Shown in pieces: positions 34,409 through 43,016 of a stretch of DNA of 64,000 bases; position 1 is the stretch's first letter, and each line of letters starts with the position of its first letter. The translations under genes and the position numbers were made by a program. Below the pieces are notes generated by a model, which searched no databases, had not been told where the DNA came from, and saw only the letters and a program-made list of their open reading frames with translations. The stretch is taken from positions 107,260-171,259 of the forward strand of contig NZ_JBNPWZ010000007.1 in assembly GCF_050433565.1 (NCBI RefSeq), written 5' to 3'. The stretch is from Ornithinibacillus bavariensis (GTDB lineage: Bacteria > Bacillota > Bacilli > Bacillales > Amphibacillaceae).

Positions 34409-34666
34409 AGGTTCACACCCTCATTGCCTATATACGAAGTAAACCATAGATTTGTTCCAAAATTTCGTTAATTATTTAGTTAAACTATCCCACCCTCTTA
34501 TAAAAGAATTTTAAATCCATTTAACTAAAAACTAATTATTAGGTAACTGGATGTCGTCTCAACTACATTACACTTCAATAATAACACAACATTCAGAGTA
34601 TTCATCCCATAGTTTTAGTTCAACACCTTACGCTTAAAACAACAAGTAAACGATCACTAACAATTG

Positions 34667-34684
34667 TTGTTAAATAATTAACAA
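34667..34684. promoter_or_regulatory. Palindrome upstream of the double AhpD-like gene
   Basis: TTGTTAA and TTAACAA with a 4-nt spacer form a perfect 18-bp dyad, 36 nt before the start of the next gene. It is a plausible operator for a redox or MarR-type repressor. The 312 bp between 34409 and 34720 hold no gene. Confidence 0.45.
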
Positions 34685-34720
34685 ATCGAAGGATAAACTA
34701 AATAAAAAAGGAGTATAGAA

Positions 34721-35374
34721 ATGGCAGCTTACCTATATGAAAAAGAAAATATACAAAGGCTAACTCAATTAAAGGAGCTTGCACCAGAGCAACTAGAAAC
34801 ATTTAATGAATTTAATGCTGCTACCTTTAAAGATGGAGCATTATCGAAAAGGGAAAAAGAAATCATAGCTGTTGCAATTACACATGTAACACAATGTCCT
34901 TATTGTATTGACTCCCATACAAAGGCAGCGAAAAAGGCTGGTGTTACACTAGAGGAATTGGTTGAGGCGGTATTCGTTACAACTGCAGTCGAAGCAGGTG
35001 GTACGGTTACCCATAGTACTCATGTACACAATGCAAGAGATAAAGAAGCAACAGATGTACTTTATGCCCGTTCTAATTTAAAACATCTTGGCGAGTTAGG
35101 AAAATTTGCTCCAGATGGTTTTAAAGGATATCAAGCATTTAGCGCAGCAGCAACAAAGGCTGGAAAATTGAGTACGAAATTTAAAGAAATTATTGCCGTT
35201 GCAGTAGCAAACGCGATTCAATGTCCATATTGTATTGATGTTCATACGAAAAATGCAGGAAAACAAGGAGCAACAAGCGAGGAGCTTGCAGAAGCCATAA
35301 TGGTAGCCTCTGCAGTACGTGCTGGGTCTTCTTACGCTCATATGGCTAATATGATTGAGAGTTATCAAGCATGA
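34721..35374 (+). CDS. Carboxymuconolactone decarboxylase/AhpD-like protein with two tandem domains
   Basis: A 217-aa protein made of two copies of the AhpD/CMD fold. Each copy carries the redox motif CPYCIDxH: Cys59, Cys62 and His66 in the first, Cys168, Cys171 and His175 in the second, each preceded by KEIIAVA. The usual family protein has one domain and works as an oligomer; here two subunits are fused. The CxxC-x3-H arrangement is that of alkylhydroperoxidase AhpD, so peroxide reduction or thiol-based detoxification is likely. AAAGGAG precedes ATG 34721. It is monocistronic, with a dyad just upstream. Confidence 0.88.
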   Translation: MAAYLYEKENIQRLTQLKELAPEQLETFNEFNAATFKDGALSKREKEIIAVAITHVTQCPYCIDSHTKAAKKAGVTLEELVEAVFVTTAVEAGGTVTHSTHVHNARDKEATDVLYARSNLKHLGELGKFAPDGFKGYQAFSAAATKAGKLSTKFKEIIAVAVANAIQCPYCIDVHTKNAGKQGATSEELAEAIMVASAVRAGSSYAHMANMIESYQA

Positions 35375-35478
35375 GATATAAAGTCAGGAACACTAGCTTG
35401 TAATTCATTTAGGGCAGAAAAACCAGCTAGAACCTACCTATTTACAACTTGAAAGACCTCTTTTGAACCATATAAAAA

Positions 35479-35501
35479 AAGACGATCTCGATGATCGTCT
35501 T
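35479..35501. terminator. Bidirectional terminator between the AhpD-like and HxlR genes
   Basis: A perfect 9-bp stem, AAGACGATC with GATCGTCTT around a 5-nt loop. On the minus strand it runs into TTTTTTT, which suits the HxlR gene, although 220 bp separate it from that stop. The rest of the gap shows nothing recognisable. Confidence 0.7.
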
Positions 35502-35724
35502 GCTCACTTATTCACCGATTAGTTTCTAGAATCCAAGTATTCATCTTCATATTTGGTTAACTAGACGGCTGCTGATAGATTAATTGCACAACTCCTGAAG
35601 AAGTGAGAGCGAAATATAAATTTCCAAAACGTGCTTACACTTTAGCCCTGGATTGTTCATTTTTATTTTTATATCTAAACCATCCGCTCCAAACACGCTT
35701 TACGAGGTTTAATATTTCATGATA

Positions 35725-36096
35725 TTACTTCAGACTTTCATTTAGTATGTTTTCTTCTAATACATCAAATTTATTTCCATATACTTTGGTAATATGCTTT
35801 TCTCCCCAATCACAAAGGGCGTTCAATATCCCTTCTAAGCTACGACCATACTCACTTAATTCATATTCCACCTTTGGTGGGACTTGATTATAGACAATCC
35901 GATTAATGACTCCGTCTTCTTCCAACTCCCGTAATTGCTGCGTTAACATTTTCTGGGTAATGTTTGGCATTAAGCGTTTTAACTCACTCGTACGTTTCTT
36001 TCCGTGGGTTAAATGACATAAAATCACACATTTCCACTTTCCTCCAATGACCTCCAATGTCGCCTCTACAGAGATATTGTATTTCTTCTGCTGCAT
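35725..36096 (-). CDS. HxlR family transcriptional regulator
   Basis: A 123-aa winged-helix regulator of the HxlR/DUF24 family: VEATLEVIGGKWKCVILCHL at the N-terminus, the recognition part RTSELKRLMPNITQKMLTQQLRELEEDGVI and the wing VYNQVPPKVEYELSEYG. Relatives (YodB, CatR, HypR) sense quinones, aldehydes or hypochlorite through cysteines; here Cys23 and Cys27 lie in the first helix. AGGAGG precedes ATG 36096. It is divergent from an MFS transporter and an aldo-keto reductase with a 205-bp gap holding a dyad, so it probably controls them. Confidence 0.9.
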   Translation of the reverse strand: MQQKKYNISVEATLEVIGGKWKCVILCHLTHGKKRTSELKRLMPNITQKMLTQQLRELEEDGVINRIVYNQVPPKVEYELSEYGRSLEGILNALCDWGEKHITKVYGNKFDVLEENILNESLK

Positions 36097-36125
36097 TTAT
36101 AAACTCCTCCTAAAGGATAGGCACT

Positions 36126-36148
36126 AAAAAGTACCTATGTTACTTTTT
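36126..36148. promoter_or_regulatory. Probable HxlR operator
   Basis: AAAAAGTA (36126-36133) and TACTTTTT (36141-36148) form a perfect 8-bp dyad with a 7-nt spacer, 30 nt upstream of the HxlR gene in the divergent region. HxlR/DUF24 operators are commonly such A/T-rich dyads with GTA and TAC half-sites. Confidence 0.55.
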
Positions 36149-36301
36149 GGTTTCTATATAACTTTAAAGTGCGTACTTCTCATAAAGAATCTTTTACTAC
36201 ATAATAGCATTTGTGAGTTAAAGAGAACAGGACTTATTTTTTCCAGCTTTCATTTATGTATCTCTTTATCTCATGAATAAAACGAATAGAGGAGGAGAAG
36301 A

Positions 36302-37495
36302 ATGTCACTTGATAAAAAACGAAGCACCTTTGCATTGTTGGCTTTAGCGGTCAGTGCATTTGCCATTGGTACCACTGAATTTATTAGTGTCGGGCTACTG
36401 CCATTGATTGCTAAGGATTTAAATATATCTGTTACAACGGCTGGCTTAACCGTTTCTATATATGCATTAGGCGTCACATTTGGAGCACCAATACTCACCT
36501 CCATAACTTCTAGTATGTCACGAAAATCGTTACTGCTTTGGATTATGGTGGTATTTATTATCGGAAATGGTATTGCTGCAGTTTCTACAAGTATTGGCGT
36601 ATTGCTCGTGGCACGTGTGATCTCTGCCTTTTCTCACGGCGTTTTCATGTCTATCGGCTCAACGATTGCCGCTGATCTAGTCCCAGAAAACCGAAGAGCT
36701 AGTGCGATATCCATTATGTTTACCGGACTTACAGTAGCAACCGTTACAGGGGTACCTTTTGGAACATTCATCGGTCAACAATTTGGCTGGAGAATTGCTT
36801 TCATGGTTATTGTTGCTGTCGGAATCCTTGCATTTATTGCCAATAGTATTCTGGTCCCAGCCAATCTACGTAAGGGAGCTCGTACGTCACTTAAAGATCA
36901 GCTTAAATTAGTAACGAATGGCCGCTTATTGCTGATATTTATCATAACAGCTTTAGGTTATGGTGGAACCTTTGTTGTCTTTACTTATTTATCCCCATTG
37001 TTACAAAATGTCACAGGCTTTAAAGAAGAAATTGTTGCCGTAATTTTACTTGTTTATGGTATAGCCATTGCAATTGGTAACATGCTAGGTGGGAAGCTAT
37101 CGAATCAAAATCCAATTAAGGCATTATTTTATATGTTTATTGTTCAAGCTATTATCCTATTTATCTTATACTTTACCGCACCATTTAAGATCGTTGGATT
37201 AGCGACCATTTTCTTCATGGGACTGATGGCTTTTATGAATGTGCCAGGATTACAAGTATATGTTGTTATATTAGCAGAGCGTTTTGTCCCTACTGCAGTC
37301 GATGTAGCGTCAGCAATTAATATTGCTGCATTCAACGCTGGTATAGCACTAGGATCCTTCTTAGGTGGACTTGTTACGGATTCGATTGGGCTTATTCATA
37401 CTACTTGGATTGGCGCGCTCATGGTACTCGTAGCCGTCCTTCTAACAGGTTGGAGTCAATCACTTGAAAATAAAGGGAAACCTAAAATCAGGTAA
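36302..37495 (+). CDS. MFS transporter (DHA1/AraJ-type, 12 membrane segments)
   Basis: A 397-aa MFS exporter of the DHA1 group. Helix 1 has the AraJ/PurE-type signature GTTEFISVGLLP; the helix 5 region is GLTVATVTGVPFGTFIGQQFGWR, matching motif C of drug and sugar exporters (with G-x-P-F-G-T). About 12 hydrophobic segments. GAGGAGG precedes ATG 36302. It is followed 62 nt downstream by the aldo-keto reductase yvgN, and both are divergent from the HxlR gene. An electrophile or arabinose-like efflux role is possible; the substrate is unknown. Confidence 0.9.
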   Translation: MSLDKKRSTFALLALAVSAFAIGTTEFISVGLLPLIAKDLNISVTTAGLTVSIYALGVTFGAPILTSITSSMSRKSLLLWIMVVFIIGNGIAAVSTSIGVLLVARVISAFSHGVFMSIGSTIAADLVPENRRASAISIMFTGLTVATVTGVPFGTFIGQQFGWRIAFMVIVAVGILAFIANSILVPANLRKGARTSLKDQLKLVTNGRLLLIFIITALGYGGTFVVFTYLSPLLQNVTGFKEEIVAVILLVYGIAIAIGNMLGGKLSNQNPIKALFYMFIVQAIILFILYFTAPFKIVGLATIFFMGLMAFMNVPGLQVYVVILAERFVPTAVDVASAINIAAFNAGIALGSFLGGLVTDSIGLIHTTWIGALMVLVAVLLTGWSQSLENKGKPKIR

Positions 37496-37557
37496 CTTCC
37501 CTTGATTTTATAGTTAATAGAGGTTTTATATTCAACATAATAATTGGAGGAATAAAC

Positions 37558-38400
37558 ATGAATAAAAGTTTACAGCAAACAACAACATTGCATAATGGCG
37601 TCGAAATGCCGTGGTTTGGTATTGGCGTTTTTAAGGTGGAGGAAGGTCCTGAGCTGGTGAATGCGATCAAGTTTGCCATTAAACATGGATATCGGAGTAT
37701 TGATACAGCTGCAATTTATGGAAATGAGGCTGGTGTTGGACAGGCAATTAAAGAAGGGATGGAAGAGGCAGGTATATCCAGAGAAGAACTATTCATTACA
37801 TCTAAAGTATGGAATTCTGATTTAGGGTATGAATCAACTATCCAAGCTTTTGAAACAAGCTTAAGTAAACTTGGTCTTGATTATTTAGATCTATACCTTA
37901 TTCACTGGCCAGTAGAAGGTAAATATAAAGAGGCTTGGCGTGCACTAGAAACACTTTATAAGGAAGGTAAAGTAAAAGCAATTGGGGTGAGTAACTTCCA
38001 GGTTCATCATCTCCAAGATTTGATGAAGGATGCTGACATTAAACCAATGATTAACCAGGTGGAATACCACCCACGTTTGACACAAATGGAGGTAAAAGCC
38101 TTTTGCCAAAGCAATGGGATTCAGTTAGAAGCTTGGTCACCATTAATGCAGGGCCAATTATTAGATCAGCCAATTTTAAGTGATATAGCTAAGAAATATA
38201 ATAAAACAGTACCACAGATTATTTTAAGATGGGATTTACAAAATGGTGTTGTCACGATTCCTAAATCAACGAAGGAGCATCGTATTGTTGAGAACGCCAA
38301 TATCTTTGACTTTGAACTATCAAAAGAAGATATGAAACGAATTGATGATCTGAACCAAAACCATCGCGTAGGACCAGATCCGGATAACATTGATTTCTAA
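37558..38400 (+). CDS. yvgN: Aldo-keto reductase (glyoxal/methylglyoxal reductase, YvgN)
   Basis: A 280-aa NADPH-dependent reductase closely similar to B. subtilis YvgN, which reduces methylglyoxal and other aldehydes. The AKR tetrad is visible: Asp in YRSIDTAAIYGNE with the catalytic Tyr, Lys in ITSKVWN, and His in DLYLIHWPVEG. The C-terminal NADPH-binding stretch is VVTIPKSTKEHRI. GGAGG precedes ATG 37558. It follows the MFS gene by 62 nt, likely in one operon under HxlR control, which suggests an aldehyde or electrophile stress response. Confidence 0.92.
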   Translation: MNKSLQQTTTLHNGVEMPWFGIGVFKVEEGPELVNAIKFAIKHGYRSIDTAAIYGNEAGVGQAIKEGMEEAGISREELFITSKVWNSDLGYESTIQAFETSLSKLGLDYLDLYLIHWPVEGKYKEAWRALETLYKEGKVKAIGVSNFQVHHLQDLMKDADIKPMINQVEYHPRLTQMEVKAFCQSNGIQLEAWSPLMQGQLLDQPILSDIAKKYNKTVPQIILRWDLQNGVVTIPKSTKEHRIVENANIFDFELSKEDMKRIDDLNQNHRVGPDPDNIDF

Positions 38401-38425
38401 ATGAAGCCTTCCCGATAAATTATAA

Positions 38426-38456
38426 GATGCTCTCATTAATGAGAGCATCTTTTTTT
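38426..38456. terminator. Terminator between yvgN and the WYL regulator
   Basis: GATGCTCTCATT is directly followed by its inverted repeat AATGAGAGCATC (38426-38449), then TTTTTTT. It is a textbook terminator for yvgN and also faces the convergent regulator gene. Confidence 0.92.
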
Positions 38457-39426
38457 AATTGTGAGGGATCACCATTTTACCTAATCTCTTTTGTATCACT
38501 GCCAGGACTTCTTCAGGTACTTCCCTAACCTTACTATCCTCACCAAGGAAAAGGATCCAATTGGTTAGTTCCGTTAATTCGTCGAGATTATTAACATCTA
38601 TAAATGTCCTTAAAATAGCCGTGGTTTGGTATGGATTTGTATAAGAAATGGAAACACTTATAGGATGATACTTTTTATATTGGGCAATTGCTTTTGGCCC
38701 AAGTTCGAGGACCAGATTAATTTTTTCTCCTTGCTGTCCTAGCTTTTCCAATATCTTTTTCTTACTTAATCTTTTCTTAACAGAGGATAATTCGACATCA
38801 GTAAGTTTACTAACAGGAAAAATTTGTCTCTTTTCATCATTTAAGTCAAAGCCTTCAATCAACCAAGAGCCTTTTTCATGGTAAAGATACAAGAGATACA
38901 TAGAATACGATTTTAACGCTGCCTCCTCCTTGATGGTGATGGTTAAATAGCTATCCAAAAGCAGCGTTTGAATAAGCTTTTCTAACATCGGATCTGGTAA
39001 GTCAGACAGATCAAGTAGGTCTGGATTATTCGGGTTGGTTCCTTCAAAAAGGAGGATTTTATTTAAAAGGACAAGGTCATCCTGCTGGTTTTCTGAGATG
39101 AGGCCTAGTAATTTCTCAGCTAGTGAGTGACGACTCTTTAAAAAAGGAAGCTGCTGATTTCTGGTTGCCATAAATGCGATAAATAAAGCCTTAATCTCAT
39201 TATCCGTAAAGCGAACAGCAGGTAAGACAGAATTATTCATGACAAAATAACCCCCGTCCCTCCCAACCTCAGCGACAAGTGGCATCCCCATGGCTTCAAT
39301 TTCTCGGATATCACGAATAGCAGTTGAGCGGGAGATATTAAATTCTTGCATAATTTCTGAAATAGTAAAGTGGGCCCGGTTGTTAATATATCGCATCATC
39401 GTATTAATCCGTTCAACTTTTTTCAT
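38455..39426 (-). CDS. YafY/DeoR-type HTH-WYL regulator
   Basis: A 323-aa regulator: N-terminal HTH_11 winged helix (about residues 2-60; HFTISEIMQEFNISRSTAIRDIREIEAMGMPL), the linker typical of YafY-like proteins (GRDGGYFVMNN) and a WYL-type C-terminal ligand domain (about 140-240; the WYL core appears as SYSMYLLYLYHEKGSWLIEGFDL). The C-terminus is the WCX extension. AGGAGG lies upstream of ATG 39426. It is divergent, with a 107-bp gap, from a GyrI-like gene pair and probably regulates them; the ligand is unknown. Confidence 0.88.
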   Translation of the reverse strand: MKKVERINTMMRYINNRAHFTISEIMQEFNISRSTAIRDIREIEAMGMPLVAEVGRDGGYFVMNNSVLPAVRFTDNEIKALFIAFMATRNQQLPFLKSRHSLAEKLLGLISENQQDDLVLLNKILLFEGTNPNNPDLLDLSDLPDPMLEKLIQTLLLDSYLTITIKEEAALKSYSMYLLYLYHEKGSWLIEGFDLNDEKRQIFPVSKLTDVELSSVKKRLSKKKILEKLGQQGEKINLVLELGPKAIAQYKKYHPISVSISYTNPYQTTAILRTFIDVNNLDELTELTNWILFLGEDSKVREVPEEVLAVIQKRLGKMVIPHN

Positions 39427-39533
39427 TGGAGCCTCCTAAACAGTGTCACTTTTTGACATGATTTAAGGCTATTATAACCTTAGCAAGGAAAAACACAAAT
39501 CATTTGGATAATTTAAAAAAGGAGGAAGGTATT

Positions 39534-40013
39534 ATGGCAAATTATACCTTAGAAGAAAAAAATGGATTTACGGTTTTAGGAATTGGGACTGAGCTGAAGA
39601 GTGACTACACAGACTATGCTGGCATTAACAAGGAAAAGGCAGAATTTTGGCAGGCTGTCAATCAGGATGGAACACTTGATAAGTTAAAATCCATCGCCAA
39701 AAATGATTACATCTTTGTCGTGAATGAGGCAGTGAATAATAAGATGATGCATTATGCTGGTGTGATGACAGAGGAGTCTCTACCTGAAGCATCTCGAGCT
39801 ATCCAATTTCCTCAAGGGGAATATCTCGTTGTAAAAGGGGAAGCAAATACAGATGAAGAGTTAAGCAATAAGCTTACCGGGATTGCCTTTGGGGAAGCGC
39901 TGCCTCAAGCAAGTCATGTTGCCTATGTTGGTGGACCAAATACAGCTGTTGTGATGGGAGAACGAGATGGTCTCATCTATGGTGAAATGTGGATTCCAGT
40001 TGTGAGGAATTAA
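39534..40013 (+). CDS. GyrI-like effector-binding protein
   Basis: A 159-aa protein of the GyrI/AraC effector-binding fold: NYTLEEKNGFTVLGIGTELK at the start, FPQGEYLVVKGEA in the middle and a C-terminal VVMGERDGLIYGEMWIPVV that carries the conserved acidic-aromatic end of the family. AGGAGGAAGG is 7 nt before ATG 39534; the frame extends upstream to 39504 without a better start. It is divergent from the WYL regulator and 12 nt upstream of a gene of unknown function, so the two form a small operon. A binding or detoxifying role is inferred. Confidence 0.78.
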   Translation: MANYTLEEKNGFTVLGIGTELKSDYTDYAGINKEKAEFWQAVNQDGTLDKLKSIAKNDYIFVVNEAVNNKMMHYAGVMTEESLPEASRAIQFPQGEYLVVKGEANTDEELSNKLTGIAFGEALPQASHVAYVGGPNTAVVMGERDGLIYGEMWIPVVRN

Positions 40014-40025
40014 GGAGGGATAGCA

Positions 40026-40496
40026 ATGGCTTATGTTGTTGATTTTAAAAATGTATCTACCATTGGTCTAGAGTCGTCGCCTGTAGCAGAAGCACTTGCT
40101 GGTTTACGTGCGAATGAAGCCCGCTACTTTATGAACAAATACAAGCATGAATTTACCGTTGTACCTGCTAGCGAGAGCCAGGAGACCCTTGATTATGTGA
40201 ACCTTATTTTGCAGAAAGAACGAGATATTGCGTTTTCGGCTAAACCGTTAGAAACGTCTCGTTTTCAAGTGGAAAACATCCGATTTGCGTACGTTATTTA
40301 CGAGGATGGTCTTGTTCTCAATGTCATGTATACCGTTGATGACCCTAAAAAGCGTGCTGTCGGCTTCAAGCTTTCTGAAGGAATGGAAGTACCAACAGAG
40401 TTAGAAGGCAAATTTAAGTTTGCAAGACAGAAGTCAAAGCTAGCTGGAACCATACGGGGATCGTTTTTTGTGATTAAAGGTGAGTATGAAAATTAA
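40026..40496 (+). CDS. Conserved-looking protein of unknown function paired with the GyrI-like gene
   Basis: A 156-aa soluble protein with alternating strands and helices: AYVVDFKNVSTIGLESSPVA, ALAGLRANEARYFMNKY, ETSRFQVENIRFAYVIYEDG. No membrane segment and no motif I can name. AAGGAGGG is 8 nt before ATG 40026, just after the GyrI-like stop, indicating co-expression. A strong terminator follows. It is perhaps a second binding partner in the WYL-controlled pair; nothing more can be said. Confidence 0.6.
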   Translation: MAYVVDFKNVSTIGLESSPVAEALAGLRANEARYFMNKYKHEFTVVPASESQETLDYVNLILQKERDIAFSAKPLETSRFQVENIRFAYVIYEDGLVLNVMYTVDDPKKRAVGFKLSEGMEVPTELEGKFKFARQKSKLAGTIRGSFFVIKGEYEN

Positions 40497-40560
40497 TTAA
40501 AAAATTCATGTAGTAATGTAGCTGTATTTAATTAGGCTTTAAATTAGTACAAATCAACAA

Positions 40561-40602
40561 AAAAGCTTGTAGAGAAATAAGCTAATTTCTCTACAAGCTT
40601 TT
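40561..40602. terminator. Strong bidirectional terminator
   Basis: An 18-bp perfect stem: AAAAGCTTGTAGAGAAAT (40561-40578) and ATTTCTCTACAAGCTTTT (40585-40602), loop 6 nt. It separates the GyrI-like operon from the convergent MFS gene and fits both. Confidence 0.92.
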
Positions 40603-40645
40603 CCTATGTTATCATATCCAGCCCTTTAAGGGTGGTATATGATAA

Positions 40646-41881
40646 TTATGCTGCTGTACCTTCTACATTAGGACGATTATCTTCTTTAATAAATAATACG
40701 GAGATAAACGCGATTCCTAACAATGCCGCTGCAAAGTAGAATCCAGCATTTAATGAACCTGTCATATCAGTTAAAAGCCCCGTAATATATGGTGCAAGGA
40801 TAGATCCACACATTCCGATAAAGTTGTAAAGTCCAAATGCTGTACCTAATGCATGTTTTGGAGCATTATCAGCAATAACTGCAACTAGAACAGGGTTTGT
40901 ACTGATTTTACCGAAAATACCGTAACCAATTAATGCTGCATATAGAACCCACATGCTATCGAAAGCAACGATACTTACTGTTGCGATGATTGATAGTGGT
41001 ATCATCACTAATAGTACAGGACGACGTTTACCCATTTTATCAGCAATCCAGCTGAAAAGAATAGAACCAGGAATAGCTGCCCATGGAACTAACGATGATA
41101 CAACCGCAACTTCTGTTCCTTCAATACCGCGAGCATGTTGTAAGTAGTATGGAATCCATGTTACAACAACGAAGAATGCGTAAATCGCACAGAAAATTGT
41201 AATATAAGCAAAGACCATGTTTTTACTAAATAAATCTTTAATCTTTAATTTTTGACCGCCATTTTCTTGTGCTCTTTCTTCTTTCGATTTAGGCTTGTCC
41301 TTAATTACCCACCACATTGCAAGACCAATCAAGACAACTGGAATAGCAATAATGTAGAATGGCGCTCTCCAGCTCATACCAAGAGTACCTACTGTATACG
41401 AAGAAATGAAGTAACCGATGGATAAACCGAATGCCATCCCACTATTGATAATTGCACTACCTACTGTAATATGTTTTGCAGGAATTGCTTCAGATGATAG
41501 TCCGTATTGAGGACCATAATAGAATCCTTGAAATACCCCAACGAGTAGCCATGCAATCATAAATAATAGAAACGATGGCATCATACCTGTTACGGCAGCA
41601 AATACACCAAATAGGATAATTCCTGGAACAAGAACTTTTTTCTTCCCAATCTTGTCTCCTAAAATACCTGATGGTACGTTTAAGCCAGCATAACCGATGA
41701 AGAAGATACTACTAATCATCCCTAATTGTGCTGCAGAAAGTCCAAATTCTCCTTGAATGTTGTCCATTACCGGATTAAGAACAGAACGTGTACCGTAAAT
41801 CGCTACCCATCCTAGAAAGAATACAATAACAGCCTTAATCCAATAGGGAACTAACTCTTTTTTTTCTTTTGGTTCTCCCAT
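40646..41881 (-). CDS. MFS transporter of the Oxamate/ureide gene cluster
   Basis: A 411-aa MFS carrier with 12 hydrophobic segments. Motifs: GYAGLNVPSGILGDKIGKKKVL (loop 2-3 motif with PSG-x-L-x-D-K-x-G-x-K) and RGIEGTEVAVVSSLVPWAAIPGSILFSWIADKMGKR in the second half, typical of anion:cation symporter or OPA-like carriers. It lies downstream of the two-component genes but has its own upstream region. A 43-bp element 85 nt before its start is 38/43 identical to the one before fdrA, so it is probably co-regulated with the carbamoyl-transfer operon and moves its substrate or product. The substrate is inferred only. Confidence 0.85.
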   Translation of the reverse strand: MGEPKEKKELVPYWIKAVIVFFLGWVAIYGTRSVLNPVMDNIQGEFGLSAAQLGMISSIFFIGYAGLNVPSGILGDKIGKKKVLVPGIILFGVFAAVTGMMPSFLLFMIAWLLVGVFQGFYYGPQYGLSSEAIPAKHITVGSAIINSGMAFGLSIGYFISSYTVGTLGMSWRAPFYIIAIPVVLIGLAMWWVIKDKPKSKEERAQENGGQKLKIKDLFSKNMVFAYITIFCAIYAFFVVVTWIPYYLQHARGIEGTEVAVVSSLVPWAAIPGSILFSWIADKMGKRRPVLLVMIPLSIIATVSIVAFDSMWVLYAALIGYGIFGKISTNPVLVAVIADNAPKHALGTAFGLYNFIGMCGSILAPYITGLLTDMTGSLNAGFYFAAALLGIAFISVLFIKEDNRPNVEGTAA

Positions 41882-41965
41882 GACGTTTCCTCCTACGAGT
41901 TTGTTGTTTTATATTGAATTTAAATTACTTTCTCAATTGAAATATACGACAAACGGCATAACTGT

Positions 41966-42008
41966 CGAATAAAAATGAAAGAGTTTACATTACAAAAACA
42001 TAAAAATT
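41966..42008 (-). promoter_or_regulatory. Shared regulatory element upstream of the MFS gene (copy 1 of 2)
   Basis: In plus orientation it starts TCGAATAAAA and contains the invariant GTTTACATTACAAAAAC followed by ATAAAAA. Compared with 50976-51018 (before fdrA), only 5 of 43 positions differ and there are no gaps. A GTATAT-like -10 lies 18 nt gene-proximal, so an activator bound here could replace a weak -35. It is the candidate target of the adjacent response regulator. Confidence 0.7.
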
Positions 42009-42152
42009 ATCGGATTAAATGTAACGATTGAATAAATATTGAAAAAGCACTGGGATAAAGGAATCGAAAATTTTCCTGAAGTTAGATGAACTTTATACTG
42101 GACCTATCGATGTATCCTTTTTCATCGAAGTCATTTATGTGTATGTAATGTA

Positions 42153-42202
42153 AAAGAGGTTGTCCTAGAATGGCGAATAACCAATTCGAAGACAACCTCT
42201 TT
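42153..42202. terminator. Terminator after the response regulator gene
   Basis: A 12-bp stem, AAAGAGGTTGTC (42153-42164) with GACAACCTCTTT (42191-42202), then TTATTTCTT on plus and TTTTACATT on minus. It ends the kinase-regulator transcript and isolates the MFS gene. Confidence 0.8.
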
Positions 42203-42295
42203 ATTTCTTTCTATTCTTTTCTTGGAATGGTTTAACCTACTAAAGAAATACCTTTTCTCGTTTAGCGTACGTCCACTTTAGACAGTATAATACTT

Positions 42296-43015
42296 CTATT
42301 GTTCCACTGGTGTGATACTTTTCAGCATGTACCCAAGTCCAGGATAGGTGATAATATATTCTTGCTCTTGCTTTAGTTTTTCTTTTATTTTCCTACGGAT
42401 TCGAGCAATCCCCACTCGTAAATACTCGACATCATCACGATATTCCGGTCCCCAAACCTCTGTTAGCAATGTTTCATGTTGAACAACTTTATCTAAATTT
42501 AATGCTAGAATCTCCATTAAGGAAAATTCGGTATATGTTAATTTAAACTCTTCATTGTTAATCCAGCTTCTTTTACTTGCCACATCTAATGAGAATTCTC
42601 CTGTTGTAATGATTGAAGTATTTATCATTTGTTGATCTGCAATGGATGGCTGGCTTCTACGTAATACTGCTTTTACGCGTGCAAACAGCTCATCTAATGA
42701 AAATGGTTTCGTCAAATAATCATCTGCTCCAACATTCAATGCTTGGACCTTGTCTTGTGAGTTACTACGAGCAGTTAACATGATGACAGGAACATTCGTA
42801 AACTTCCGTAGTTCCTCTAACACATAAAATCCATCATGACCCGGCATCATGATATCTAATAATATAAGGTCTGGAGATATTAAATCATACTTCTCCAATA
42901 ACTCATCACCAGAGCTTACCGTTGATACTAGATAGCCCATTGATTTTAAGTTTGCTGCTACAAAGCGTAAAATCTTTGGCTCATCATCTACAATACAGAT
43001 TGTCTGCATTCTCAT
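42296..43015 (-). CDS. OmpR-family response regulator
   Basis: A 239-aa two-component response regulator. The receiver domain has ICIVDDEPKIL (acidic pair Asp10-Asp11), phospho-acceptor Asp54 in LILLDIMMPGHDG, VIMLTARS and DYLTKPFSLDEL. The C-terminal winged helix (about 145-235) contains LTYTEFSLMEILALN and YLRVGIARIRRKIKE, the OmpR/PhoB recognition region; the overall look is KdpE-like. GGAGGGAG precedes ATG 43015, 1 nt after the histidine kinase stop. It is the likely factor acting on the 43-bp element before fdrA and the MFS gene (inference). Confidence 0.93.
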   Translation of the reverse strand: MRMQTICIVDDEPKILRFVAANLKSMGYLVSTVSSGDELLEKYDLISPDLILLDIMMPGHDGFYVLEELRKFTNVPVIMLTARSNSQDKVQALNVGADDYLTKPFSLDELFARVKAVLRRSQPSIADQQMINTSIITTGEFSLDVASKRSWINNEEFKLTYTEFSLMEILALNLDKVVQHETLLTEVWGPEYRDDVEYLRVGIARIRRKIKEKLKQEQEYIITYPGLGYMLKSITPVEQ

Positions 43016-43016
43016 T

